Below are positions 42,521 to 51,296 of a stretch of DNA of 64,000 nucleotides, one piece after another. The translations under genes were made by a program, and so were the position numbers. Source of the DNA: a virus; the IMG/VR virus record IMGVR_UViG_3300042868_003730, positions 62,001-126,000 of that record; one strand, given 5' to 3'. Under the pieces are notes generated by a model. That model saw only the letters and a list, made by a program, of their open reading frames with translations. It was not told the origin of the DNA and made no database searches. Within the stretch, counting starts at the first letter, position 1. Each line of letters starts with the position of its first letter.

Positions 42521-45298
42521 ATGTTAAGTTTTAACGCAATTTCATCAAATGCAATATCTGCTATAGGCAGAGTATTTGATGTTGCGTTAAATGAAAATGC
42601 CGTCACTGCGTCATCTTTAGAAACTTCTGGTGTAGTAACGGCTAGGTCAATATCAGAAACAAGAGCTACATCTTCAGCAGAAACTGCTGGTGTTGTTGCC
42701 GCAAGATCAATAGCAGAAACAAGAGCTACATCTTCTACTGAAACTTCTGGTGTTGTTGCCGCAAGATCAATAGCAGAAACAAGAGCTACATCTTCGGCAG
42801 AAACTTCTGGCGTAATAACGGCTAGGTCAATATCAGAAACAAGAGCTACTGCATCAACAGAAACTGTTTTACTGACTGCTGGCGCAACCAGAGCTGACAC
42901 TAACTCCACTACGTCAACAGAAACTTCTGGCGTAATAACGGCTAGGTCAATATCAGAAACAAGAGCTACATCTTCTACTGAAACCACCTTACTGACTGCT
43001 GGCGCAACAAGAGCTGACACTAACTCTACTACGTCAACAGAAACTTCTGGCGTAATAACGGCTAGGTCAATATCAGAAACAAGAGCTACATCTTCAGCAG
43101 AAACTGCTGGTGTTGTTACTTCTGCCTCAGTATCAGAATCTAACTCTACCGCTTCGTCAGAAACCACCTTACTGACTGCTGGCGCAACAAGAGCTGACAC
43201 TAACTCTACTACGTCAACAGAAACTTCTGGCGTAATAACGGCTAGGTCAATATCTGAGTCAAACTCATCTGCATCAACAGAAACTACCTTACTGACTGCT
43301 GGCGGAACAGTATCAGAAACTCGTTCTACTGCTTCCACAGAAACCACTACATTAACGGCTGGTGGAACAGTATCCGAAACAAGAGCTACTGCGTCAACAG
43401 AAACTGCTGGTGTCGTAACTTCTGCTACATTATCCGAATCAAGAGCTACTGCATCAACAGAAACTGCCGCATTAACGGCTGGTGCCAGCATAGCAGAATC
43501 AAGAGCTACTGCTTCGTCAGAAACTGCTGGTGTTGTTACTTCTGCATCAGTATCCGAAACAAGAGCTACTGCTTCCACAGAAACCACTACATTAACAGCT
43601 GGTGGTTCAGTAACAGAAACTCGTTCTACTGCTTCCACAGAAACCACTACATTAACGGCTGGTGGAACAGTATCCGAAACAAGAGCTACTGCTTCCACAG
43701 AAACCACTACATTAACGGCTGGTGGAACAGTATCCGAAACAAGAGCTACATCTTCTACTGAAACCACTACATTAACAGCTGGTGGTTCAGTAACAGAAAC
43801 AAGAGCTACATCTTCTACTGAAACCACTACATTAGTAGCTGGTGGAACTTTATCTGATACTAACTCTACTGCTTCCACAGAAACCACTACATTAACAGCT
43901 GGTGGAACTTTATCTGATACTAACTCTACTGCTTCGTCAGAAACCACTACATTAACAGCTGGTGGTTCAGTAACAGAAACTCGTTCTACTGCTTCCACAG
44001 AAACCTCTGGTGTAATTACAACTACATCGAGAGCAGAAACAACTGCCAGTTCGTCATCAGAAAATAGAACATTAGTAGCTGGTGCAACTAGATCTGATAC
44101 TAACTCTACTGCAACTACAGAAGCCTCTGGTGTAATTACAACTACATCAAGAGCAGAAACAGTAGCGGCGACATCGTCAGAAAACACTTTAATAATAGAT
44201 TTTGAACCAATAGCAGAAACAACTGCTACTGCATCAACAGAAACTGTTTTACTGACTGCTGGCGCAACCAGAGCTGACACTAACTCCACTTCGTCAACAG
44301 AAGTTTCTGTTGCGTCTTTAGTTGCTTCTGTAACTGACTCAACTAGTACTTCTGAGTCATCCGCTGCGTTTGTTAGTAATTTCCAGGCTATCATCAATTG
44401 CGCAGCAACGGTAACCGCGCTGTTAGATTTAGATGGAAACACAGAAGGTTCTCCTGCCGGAAATGCTGCTCCTGGATTCACTCCACTATCTAGCGTCGTT
44501 CTTGCTCAGCACATTGAATCTGCCCCAGCCGCGACCTATACAATAACAGCTGACTTTGATCCATTATTAGAGACTGAGATTACATCGGTGTTCTTCAATG
44601 ATAATCCAGCAAATGTTCTTTCGTATTCTATCATTGGACCAGATGTGTTTATTACTGCAAATACACCAGCAGAGGTGTACGCACAGGCATCTACGTTTAT
44701 GGTAAACAGAAAAGTTGTTCCACAGTTTAATGAATTCTTTAATTATAATGTTAGATTCAATACTACAGTCAAGAGAGATAGCGCAGGAAACAATTTCTAT
44801 TCAAATAAATTCTACTCCGAGCAAAATGTAATCTGTTTCCTACAGGATGATGGCACTGGACTAATTGATCTTTATGAAGAGATTACTCCTGGAACTACGA
44901 AGAAACTAAAGACAATTGGTAAAATAGACTATACCACTGGGTTCGTAGAGGTTCGCGGATTAATGATTACATCTCTTTACGATCTTGAGTTGTTCTTCTT
45001 CGTAGAATCCCTCGACGCGATCATCCCTACGAAGGATTACTTCACTGCACAGAATAATCTCTTAGTGGACAGTAAGACCATAACTTTCCCTACTGGAGAA
45101 CAGGTTGAGATTAGCCAGTATGAGAAACAAACAGATATCGTTGATCTGGAGATTTATGTAACAGCCAGATCTTATGCATTGGGCAGTCCATTGACTACAG
45201 TTGAAACAAGAACAGCAACATATGTTCTTAGAATTGTTCCGGATTATAATATCGGTAAGAATGCCATCAAACAACTGGTCTTAGAACAAGCAGCATAA
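42521..45298 (+). CDS. giant repeat protein with gp6-like C-terminal domain
   Basis: 925 residues. Residues ~1-27 form a short head; ~28-607 are about 29 tandem 20-residue units, consensus near RATASTETTTLTAGGTVSET, with no indels; ~608-700 is a spacer; ~700-925 is a globular domain whose core (VICFLQDDGTGLIDLYEEIT, TIGKIDYTTGFVEVRG, LELFFFVESLDAIIPTKDYF, ~767-850) parallels the gp6 C-terminus in this genome. The repeats are Thr/Ser/Glu-rich, low-complexity, likely an extended beta or glycosylatable stalk. Predicted to be a virion protein attached through a gp6-type domain, perhaps a fibre or whisker. It lies before gp13. No known family for the whole. Confidence 0.75.
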   Translation: MLSFNAISSNAISAIGRVFDVALNENAVTASSLETSGVVTARSISETRATSSAETAGVVAARSIAETRATSSTETSGVVAARSIAETRATSSAETSGVITARSISETRATASTETVLLTAGATRADTNSTTSTETSGVITARSISETRATSSTETTLLTAGATRADTNSTTSTETSGVITARSISETRATSSAETAGVVTSASVSESNSTASSETTLLTAGATRADTNSTTSTETSGVITARSISESNSSASTETTLLTAGGTVSETRSTASTETTTLTAGGTVSETRATASTETAGVVTSATLSESRATASTETAALTAGASIAESRATASSETAGVVTSASVSETRATASTETTTLTAGGSVTETRSTASTETTTLTAGGTVSETRATASTETTTLTAGGTVSETRATSSTETTTLTAGGSVTETRATSSTETTTLVAGGTLSDTNSTASTETTTLTAGGTLSDTNSTASSETTTLTAGGSVTETRSTASTETSGVITTTSRAETTASSSSENRTLVAGATRSDTNSTATTEASGVITTTSRAETVAATSSENTLIIDFEPIAETTATASTETVLLTAGATRADTNSTSSTEVSVASLVASVTDSTSTSESSAAFVSNFQAIINCAATVTALLDLDGNTEGSPAGNAAPGFTPLSSVVLAQHIESAPAATYTITADFDPLLETEITSVFFNDNPANVLSYSIIGPDVFITANTPAEVYAQASTFMVNRKVVPQFNEFFNYNVRFNTTVKRDSAGNNFYSNKFYSEQNVICFLQDDGTGLIDLYEEITPGTTKKLKTIGKIDYTTGFVEVRGLMITSLYDLELFFFVESLDAIIPTKDYFTAQNNLLVDSKTITFPTGEQVEISQYEKQTDIVDLEIYVTARSYALGSPLTTVETRTATYVLRIVPDYNIGKNAIKQLVLEQAA
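42602..44341 (+). repeat. 60-base tandem repeat array, ~29 units in perfect register
   Basis: From about 42602 to 44341 the sequence is a head-to-tail series of 60-base units without any insertion or deletion. Each unit carries GAAAC twice at fixed positions. Two main unit flavours alternate (SGVITARSISET-like and TTLTAGGTVSET-like), and identical multi-unit blocks recur, which shows past recombination between copies. Confidence 0.95.
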
Positions 45299-45302
45299 CA
45301 CG

Positions 45303-45309
45303 CTAAATA
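45303..45309 (+). promoter_or_regulatory. late promoter motif for gp13
   Basis: CTAAATACAAGATAA, 22 bases upstream of gp13, with an AGGGG ribosome site between. It lies just after the stop of the repeat protein. Confidence 0.65.
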
Positions 45310-45331
45310 CAAGATAATTATAGGGGCTACT

Positions 45332-46078
45332 ATGGCAGTAACTAATCGCGAAGGTCTAAAGAATTACGCACTAAGGGCACTTGGTGCTCCACTAATCACA
45401 ATTGATATTGCTGATGAACAGGCAGAAGATCGGATTGATGAAGCACTGGCATTCTTTCGCGAATACTACTTTGATGGTATCGAGAAAGTTTACTACAAGC
45501 ATGAAGTAACTGAACAAAACGTAACGAATCAATATATCGCGCTTCCGGATACAATCTGGAGTGTTAACCGTATTTTCCCATACCCAACTAGCAGTGGCTC
45601 TAGTTCTGTTAATATCTTTGACCTGCAATATCAGTTGAGAATGAATGACCTGAAAGATTTGACCAGCACAAGTCTAATCTATTACCAACAGGCTATGAGT
45701 CACATTGCTCTAATTGATAACCTGCTTAATGTACAGAAGCAGTTTAGATTTAATAAACTAAATGGCAAACTATATATTGATCAGAACTGGGGTATCGCTG
45801 GATTGACAGCTGGTCAATACCTTCTGTTTGATGTGTATACTGCCTTAGACCCAAGTGCTAGTCCTAAACTTTGGGATGATCGTTTATTCAAAGAATATAA
45901 CATTGCTCTGTTTAAGAAACAATGGGGCACCAATGTCAAGAAGTATCAGGGTATTCAATTACCTGGTGGGGTGACTATTGATGGCCAGTCACTGTACGAA
46001 GAAGGCAAGGCTGAGCAGGCTGACATTGAAGATAAGATTATGAGTCAGTTGTCGCCACTAGAATTCTTTATGGGCTAA
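45332..46078 (+). CDS. gp13: neck protein gp13
   Basis: 248 residues (T4: 309). LKNYALRALGAPLITIDIAD, EQAEDRIDEALAFFREYYFD, GIEKVYYKHEVT and LPDTIWSVNRIFPY are the gp13 family signature, with ending LWDDRLFKEYNIALFKKQWG. It forms the collar ring between portal and tail. Located before gp14, gp15 and gp17 as in cyanophage-type T4 relatives. It ends 12 bases before a conserved promoter-like element. Confidence 0.9.
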   Translation: MAVTNREGLKNYALRALGAPLITIDIADEQAEDRIDEALAFFREYYFDGIEKVYYKHEVTEQNVTNQYIALPDTIWSVNRIFPYPTSSGSSSVNIFDLQYQLRMNDLKDLTSTSLIYYQQAMSHIALIDNLLNVQKQFRFNKLNGKLYIDQNWGIAGLTAGQYLLFDVYTALDPSASPKLWDDRLFKEYNIALFKKQWGTNVKKYQGIQLPGGVTIDGQSLYEEGKAEQADIEDKIMSQLSPLEFFMG

Positions 46079-46090
46079 ACCTCATAGTCA

Positions 46091-46133
46091 CAGTTGAATT
46101 ATACCCCTTAAATCCAACTCATAAAATAAACTT
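46091..46133 (-). promoter_or_regulatory. minus-strand sigma70-like promoter (antisense to gp13)
   Basis: On the minus strand: AAGTTTATTTTAT, 17 bases, then GG-preceded TATAAT (46105-46100 region) and TCAACTG. The same two blocks with the same 31-base spacing recur at 63809-63851, and the GGTATAAT core matches promoters P1-P3. It points into the 3' end of gp13. The gp14 ATG touches its upstream edge. Confidence 0.5.
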
Positions 46134-46784
46134 ATGACTTTACGTCTGCATAACTCCGTATATGGGAATGAGAATCTGTTGATCGAATCTATGATCACGG
46201 AAGCCATCAATATGCATGGCGTGGATTTTATGTACATCCCACGAAGTTTCGTCGGTAAAGAAGATCTGTATGGTGAAGATAGGCTTAGTCGTTTTAATAA
46301 TGCGTATCCTATCGTTATGTATATGGAGAACAGTGATGGTGGCTTCCAAGGACAGGGAGCATTCGCCTCGAAGTTTGGTTTGATGATGGAACAGTCTGCC
46401 ACTCTAACTGTGGCAAGAAGAACTTGGGTTCAGGCAGTTGGTCGCTATGGTGAAACGATTCTGCCCCAAAGACCAGCTGAAGGTGATTTACTATACTTTC
46501 CGATGACAGGTGGATTGTTTGAGATTATGTTTGTTCAGCACCAAGATGCATTCTATCAGTTAGGTCAGTTGTATACTTACAAACTGACAGTAGAACTGTT
46601 CCGATACAGCAGCGAAATTATGGAAACTGGTGTTACTGATATCGATGCGTTTATGGAAAATAAGAGTACTGACGTAACTCTTAATGAACCAGAGAAACCA
46701 GATTCCTTCGGTGATAATAGTCTGTTACGTCAAAAGGCAGATGCTTTCGTGTTTGACGTCAATAATCCATTCGGGGAACTTTGA
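46134..46784 (+). CDS. gp14: neck protein gp14
   Basis: 216 residues (T4: 256). ENLLIESMITEAINMHGVDF, MYIPRSFVGKEDLYGEDRLS, YPIVMYMENSDGGFQGQGAF and FALKFGL-like FASKFGLMMEQSAT fit gp14. It binds gp13 and forms the lower neck ring that seals the head to the tail. There is no ribosome site: the ATG follows TAAAATAAACTT directly, so translation may depend on coupling or a leaderless transcript. TGATG coupling to gp15. Confidence 0.9.
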   Translation: MTLRLHNSVYGNENLLIESMITEAINMHGVDFMYIPRSFVGKEDLYGEDRLSRFNNAYPIVMYMENSDGGFQGQGAFASKFGLMMEQSATLTVARRTWVQAVGRYGETILPQRPAEGDLLYFPMTGGLFEIMFVQHQDAFYQLGQLYTYKLTVELFRYSSEIMETGVTDIDAFMENKSTDVTLNEPEKPDSFGDNSLLRQKADAFVFDVNNPFGEL

Positions 46785-47620
46785 TGTTTTCGACTCCATA
46801 CTATCATGAACTCATCAAAAAGACCACTATTGGATTTGGTGCTCTTTTCAGTCAGATTAAAGTAATCCGTAGGAATCCTGCTTCTGGTGCTCAGGCGCAG
46901 GTAATCTCTGTACCTATTGCCTTTGGTCCAAAGGAAAAGATTCTTACAAGACTGGATCAAGATCCATCCTTAACTGGTCATACTTATATCACTCTTCCGA
47001 GAATGGCATTTGAGATTACAGGTTATAACTATGACACCAGTAGAATGGTCAATAGGAATAACAAAATCCAATGTTATAAAGACCAAACTCTATCGGCGAT
47101 ATATTCTCCTGTTCCGTATAACATTGAATTCTCATTGTATGTTCTAACTAAGGGAACAGAGGATGGTCTGGCTATTATTGAGCAGATCCTACCATTGTTT
47201 ACTCCTGAGTATTCATTTACAGTAAATGCTATTCCTGAGATGAATATCTCACAGGATATTCCAGTTGTGTTAAATGGTATTTCTGTGTCAGATGATTATG
47301 AAGGTGACTTTGCTACTAGGCGTCTTGTTACACACACACTTAATTTCACTGCAAAAATAAATCTCTTTGGTGATCTCAAGACTTCTGGTGTTATTACGAG
47401 GGTTGATGCTGATATTAAGAAATTCGAGAATTATACTGCGACGATGGATGATGAAGGGAACATTGTTGTTGATGTATGGAATATGACGTCAAGAGAATCA
47501 ATGCAAAATTCATTGGCAGCATCCACATCAACTTCTGCAACTACTTCTGGCGCAGCAACAAAAGCAGATTACACTCCATTGGCAGCAAACATCACTGTCT
47601 CGGCAACTGCTACTGCTTAA
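46784..47620 (+). CDS. gp15: tail sheath stabiliser / completion gp15
   Basis: 278 residues (T4: 272). The ATG at 46784 is chosen over a TTG at 46781. STPYYHELIKKTTIGFGALF, VISVPIAFGPKEKIL, YITLPRMAFEITGYNYDTSR, VLTKGTEDGLAIIEQILPLF and NISQDIPVVLNGISVSDDYE are the gp15 pattern. It forms the hexameric ring capping the tail and docking to gp14. Its C-terminal ~60 residues are Ser/Thr/Ala-rich. Its stop overlaps the gp17 start (TAATG). Confidence 0.9.
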   Translation: MFSTPYYHELIKKTTIGFGALFSQIKVIRRNPASGAQAQVISVPIAFGPKEKILTRLDQDPSLTGHTYITLPRMAFEITGYNYDTSRMVNRNNKIQCYKDQTLSAIYSPVPYNIEFSLYVLTKGTEDGLAIIEQILPLFTPEYSFTVNAIPEMNISQDIPVVLNGISVSDDYEGDFATRRLVTHTLNFTAKINLFGDLKTSGVITRVDADIKKFENYTATMDDEGNIVVDVWNMTSRESMQNSLAASTSTSATTSGAATKADYTPLAANITVSATATA

Positions 47621-49209
47621 TGGCAACTGTCTTTTATCAGGCGAACCCGAATCTTAAGAATGTCGGAGTTCCAATTGAATATACTACTGAGCAGGTAGAA
47701 GAATACATCAAGTGTAAACTAGACCCTATCTATTTCATCAAGAAATATATTAAGATCATCTCTCTTGACCTTGGTCTGATAAATTTCGATTTGTATGATT
47801 ATCAGATTCGATTCATAAATCAAATTCACGATAGTCGCCGAGTGCTTGGTATGTTTCCGCGCCAGCACGGAAAGACGACCACAGTAGCTGCCTACCTCTG
47901 CTGGTATCTGTTATTCAATGACAGTAAGACCGTCGCTATCCTTGCCAATAAGGCAGCAGCAGCTCGAGAAATTATGTCTCGTCTTCAGTTGATGTATGAG
48001 TATATTCCGAAGTGGCTACAACAAGGCGTGGCTGAATGGAACAAAGGATCGATCTCACTGGAGAATAACAGCAAGGCATTTACTGCTGCTACCAGCTCTA
48101 GTGGTATTCGTGGTAAATCCGTAAACTTTCTTTATGTTGACGAAGCAGCCATTATCCCGAATACAGTGGCTGATGAATTCTTTACTGCGACTTACCCAAC
48201 AATTTCTGCTGGTGAGACAACTAAGATTGTTCTGACATCAACTCCACTTGGATTGAATCACTTCTGGAAATTCTGGACAGAGGCGGTGTCGAAGATTAAT
48301 GGATTTATTCCAGTAAGAGTTGAATACTGGGAACATCCCGACCATGACGATGCTTGGGCTGCTCAACAGAAACAACTTCTTGGTGATTTGAAATACCGTC
48401 AGGAGATTCTGATGGATTTCCTTGGATCAGCTGCTACTTTGATTGATCCAGCAGCTATCCAAAGAATGGCAGTTGAAGCGACAATATATAACCAAAATGG
48501 TATGTTGGTTTATGATAGACCAGAAAAGAATAAAGCGAGTTATGTTATCACAGTTGATACTGCAAGTGGAGTTGGTGGTGATGCAAGTGCATTCTCTGTG
48601 GTTCGCATTGATATACTGCCATATAAAGTAGTAGCGAGATATAAGAATAATACGATCTCACCATTGTTATATCCATCATTGATCCATAGGTGGGCAAAAG
48701 AATATAACGATGCCTGGGTTTTAATTGAACTAAATAAGAATGAGCAAGTCCCATACATCTTACAGAATGAGTTGGAGTATGAAAATATTGTTTATGTAAA
48801 TCGAGGTGCTAAGGGTCAGACTGTTACTGGTGGTTTCGGCGGCGGAAAGACCCAATTGGGTGTTGTGACTGATAAGAAAACCAAGAGAATTGGTTGTTCT
48901 ATGTTTAAGACATTGGTCGAAGAACATAAACTGATTATTCCTGACGCAGATATTATAAGTGAGATATCTACGTTTATTGAGCAGAGAGGCAGTTATGCTG
49001 CTGATGATGGAAAGAATGATGATCTTGTAATGACTCTAGTTTTATTTGGATGGTTGACCAGCCAATCATTCTTCAAAGAACTCACTGATATTGATTTGAG
49101 AAAAGACATTTACGACGCTAGAATTAGACAAATTGACGAAGAGACATTACCTGCTGGGTTTTTCGTTGATGGGTCTGAATCTGGTATAGAAGAAATTCTA
49201 AATTTTTGA
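47620..49209 (+). CDS. gp17: terminase large subunit gp17
   Basis: 529 residues (T4: 610). ATG 47620 overlaps the gp15 stop as TAATG; upstream frame extension is rejected. ATPase half: Walker A in MFPRQHGKTTT (~77-86), Walker B LYVDEAAI (~169-176), and coupling SSSGIRGKSVNF. Nuclease half: ITVDTASGVGGDASA (~313-327, first Asp), ending with DDLVMTLVLFGW metal-binding Asp residues. It pumps DNA into the head and cuts it. Its partner gp16 is encoded far away on the other strand. Confidence 0.95.
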   Translation: MATVFYQANPNLKNVGVPIEYTTEQVEEYIKCKLDPIYFIKKYIKIISLDLGLINFDLYDYQIRFINQIHDSRRVLGMFPRQHGKTTTVAAYLCWYLLFNDSKTVAILANKAAAAREIMSRLQLMYEYIPKWLQQGVAEWNKGSISLENNSKAFTAATSSSGIRGKSVNFLYVDEAAIIPNTVADEFFTATYPTISAGETTKIVLTSTPLGLNHFWKFWTEAVSKINGFIPVRVEYWEHPDHDDAWAAQQKQLLGDLKYRQEILMDFLGSAATLIDPAAIQRMAVEATIYNQNGMLVYDRPEKNKASYVITVDTASGVGGDASAFSVVRIDILPYKVVARYKNNTISPLLYPSLIHRWAKEYNDAWVLIELNKNEQVPYILQNELEYENIVYVNRGAKGQTVTGGFGGGKTQLGVVTDKKTKRIGCSMFKTLVEEHKLIIPDADIISEISTFIEQRGSYAADDGKNDDLVMTLVLFGWLTSQSFFKELTDIDLRKDIYDARIRQIDEETLPAGFFVDGSESGIEEILNF

Positions 49210-49227
49210 GGCAAGCAAACGCATTTT

Positions 49228-49234
49228 CTAAATA
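49228..49234 (+). promoter_or_regulatory. late promoter motif for gp18
   Basis: CTAAATAATAAAG, 51 bases before gp18, followed by an AAGAAGGAAAT ribosome site. Expected strong, since gp18 is among the most abundant proteins. Confidence 0.7.
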
Positions 49235-49285
49235 ATAAAGAGCTAAACCTCAACGAATTTGTAACAAATAAAAGAAGGAAATATA

Positions 49286-51238
49286 ATGGCGATTCAATTA
49301 TCCCCGTCTGTAGTGGTTCAAGAACGAGATCTAACGAACGTAATTCCCGCAGTTTCTGCTTCTGCTGGCGCGACGGTCATTGATGCTGTCTGGGGTCCAG
49401 TACTAGAAGTAACGACTGTAGACTCAGAAAACGCACTCGCAGCTCAGTTCGGTAAGCCAAATGCAGGTAATGCAGCCAGCTGGTTTACTGCAGCTAACTT
49501 CCTGTCGTACGCAGACAACCTTAAAGTTGTTCGTACTGATACCTCGGGTCAAAGAAATGCTGTTGCAGCTACAACCGGAACAGTTGATTCTTTCACTATT
49601 ACGCCCGGAAGTGGTTATACGCTTGCTCCTACATTAGCCTTTGCTGCCCCTCCTGCTGGCGGAATTCAGGCTACTGCAGTTGCCGAAGTAACAGCTGGCG
49701 CCATTACTGCAGTCAGAATCATTAATCCAGGTGCTGGTTATCTTTCTGCCCCTGCAGTGACACTTACAGTAGTTAGTGGCGGTGCGGGTGGTGCTGTTAC
49801 TGCTATTCTGAATACGACTAGTGGTGTTAAATTAAATAACGAAACAGATTATGACTCTATTTATTCAGCTGGTGATAAGCCAGTTGGACAATGGGTAGCG
49901 AAATATCCAGGTCTTCTTGGCAACAGCCTTAAAGTCGTGATGGCTGATGCGTCACAATGGGCTGGTTGGGCTTCACTTGGGTATCAAAGTTATTTCTCAG
50001 CTGCTCCAGGAACAAGTACTTATGCATCTTCACGCGGCGGTAGCGGTGATGAAATTCATATTATTGTTATTGATGAAGACGGAAGATTCACTGGAACACA
50101 GAATACCGTTCTTGAGACATACGCTTTCCTTTCTAAAGCATCAGATGCGAAGAAGGAAGATGGATCGACTGCTTATTATAAAAATGCTATCAATACGCAA
50201 TCCGCGTATATTTGGTGGGCCAATCACCCAGCAGGAATGACAGGTCCAAATTGGGGACTTTCTGCTGAGGGTCGATCATTCTCATCCCTTGCTAGTGCAA
50301 ATTCGTTTTCATTAGCTGGTGGTTTAGATGATACCGCAAGCACAAATGCACAAGAAATTGCTGCTTTCAACTTGTTCGCTGATAGTGAATCGCTTGACGT
50401 TAACCTGCTTATGTGCGCCAAGGCTGACACGACTCTTGCTAACCACGTAATTCAAAATATTGCTGAAGTTAGAAAAGATTGCGTCGCTTTCGTTTCTCCA
50501 CAGAACATTAACGGTGGTGACCCTCTAATTGGGGATACTTCTGCTATTGCTGCTTCGATTATTGCTTACCGTAATGTCATCACTTCTAGCTCTTACGCTG
50601 TTATTGACTCTGGTTACAAGTATCAATATGACCGTTACAATGACGAGTACCGTTGGGTTCCACTGAACGGCGACATTGCTGGTCTTTGCGCTCGCACGGA
50701 CTTCACCAATGATCCTTGGTTCAGCCCAGCTGGTCTAAATCGTGGTCAGATTAAGAATGTTGTTAAGTTGGCATTCAACCCACGCAAGACTGATCGTGAC
50801 AATCTTTACAATAATGGAGTCAACCCAGTAGCATCATTCCCAGGTCAAGGTGTTGTTCTGTTTGGTGATAAGACTGCATTGGCCAAACCAAGCGCATTCG
50901 ATCGAATCAACGTTCGCCGTCTGTTCATTACGCTTGAGAAGGCAATCTCTACTGCTGCTAAGTATCAGTTGTTTGAGTTCAATGATGGATTTACTCGTGC
51001 TCAGTTCAAGAATATCGTTGAACCTTTCCTGCGTGATGTTAAGGGGCGTCGTGGTATTACTGAATTCTTGGTTGTGTGTGATGACACTAACAACACTAGC
51101 GAAGTTATCGACACGAATCGCTTTGTTGCTGATATCTATATCAAGCCAGCGCGTAGCATCAACTTCATCCAGTTGAATTTCATCGCGACGCGCACTGGTG
51201 CATCTTTCAATGAAATCGCTGGCGGTTCAGCTGCTTAA
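49286..51238 (+). CDS. gp18: tail sheath gp18 with inserted Gly-Tyr repeat domain
   Basis: 650 residues (T4: 659). LSPSVVVQERDLTNVIPAVS and a C-terminus NGFTRAQFKNIVEPFLRD-like FNDGFTRAQFKNIVEPFL, then ADIYIKPARSINFIQLNFI, identify the contractile sheath. Residues ~95-178 (ITPGSGYTLAPTLAFAAPPA, RIINPGAGYLSAPAVTLTVV) are two Gly/Tyr repeats identical in type to those filling gp8; they lie in an outer-domain position that in T4 is variable. The insertion probably decorates the sheath surface. Confidence 0.9.
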   Translation: MAIQLSPSVVVQERDLTNVIPAVSASAGATVIDAVWGPVLEVTTVDSENALAAQFGKPNAGNAASWFTAANFLSYADNLKVVRTDTSGQRNAVAATTGTVDSFTITPGSGYTLAPTLAFAAPPAGGIQATAVAEVTAGAITAVRIINPGAGYLSAPAVTLTVVSGGAGGAVTAILNTTSGVKLNNETDYDSIYSAGDKPVGQWVAKYPGLLGNSLKVVMADASQWAGWASLGYQSYFSAAPGTSTYASSRGGSGDEIHIIVIDEDGRFTGTQNTVLETYAFLSKASDAKKEDGSTAYYKNAINTQSAYIWWANHPAGMTGPNWGLSAEGRSFSSLASANSFSLAGGLDDTASTNAQEIAAFNLFADSESLDVNLLMCAKADTTLANHVIQNIAEVRKDCVAFVSPQNINGGDPLIGDTSAIAASIIAYRNVITSSSYAVIDSGYKYQYDRYNDEYRWVPLNGDIAGLCARTDFTNDPWFSPAGLNRGQIKNVVKLAFNPRKTDRDNLYNNGVNPVASFPGQGVVLFGDKTALAKPSAFDRINVRRLFITLEKAISTAAKYQLFEFNDGFTRAQFKNIVEPFLRDVKGRRGITEFLVVCDDTNNTSEVIDTNRFVADIYIKPARSINFIQLNFIATRTGASFNEIAGGSAA

Positions 51239-51243
51239 TTTAC

Positions 51244-51263
51244 AGGGGGAGTAAAATCCCCCT
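51244..51263 (+). terminator. hairpin after gp18 (possible terminator)
   Basis: Perfect 7-base stem AGGGGGA (51244-51250), loop GTAAAA, TCCCCCT (51257-51263). There is no T-tract; it runs straight into the CTAAATA promoter at 51264, so it may instead stabilise the gp18 transcript. Confidence 0.5.
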
Positions 51264-51270
51264 CTAAATA
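51264..51270 (+). promoter_or_regulatory. late promoter motif for gp19
   Basis: CTAAATAACTTATT, 26 bases upstream of the gp19 start, immediately after the gp18 hairpin. AAAGGAAAC ribosome site follows. Confidence 0.65.
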
Positions 51271-51296
51271 ACTTATTAGAATAAAGGAAACATATC

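Noticed and set aside
42602-44341. Regular 60-base repeats as a possible CRISPR array
   Set aside because: Units are contiguous, in-frame coding, with no unique spacers and no palindromic repeat.
42517-44481. 654-codon open frame on the minus strand, Val/Ser/Asp-rich
   Set aside because: It is antisense to the 60-base repeat array. Because the period is a multiple of three, a stop-free unit stays stop-free in every copy, so length is no evidence of coding; there is no ribosome site and the plus-strand frame has a globular C-terminus.
46094-46127. Forward promoter reading of the conserved element (TTGAAT ... TAAAAT)
   Set aside because: The spacing would be 22 bases in both copies, too long for sigma70, while the minus-strand reading gives 17-base spacing and a perfect TATAAT with the GG seen in P1-P3.
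47476-47619. 48-codon N-terminal extension of gp17
   Set aside because: It overlaps the gp15 gene in another frame; ATG 47620 gives a TAATG junction and the normal gp17 start.
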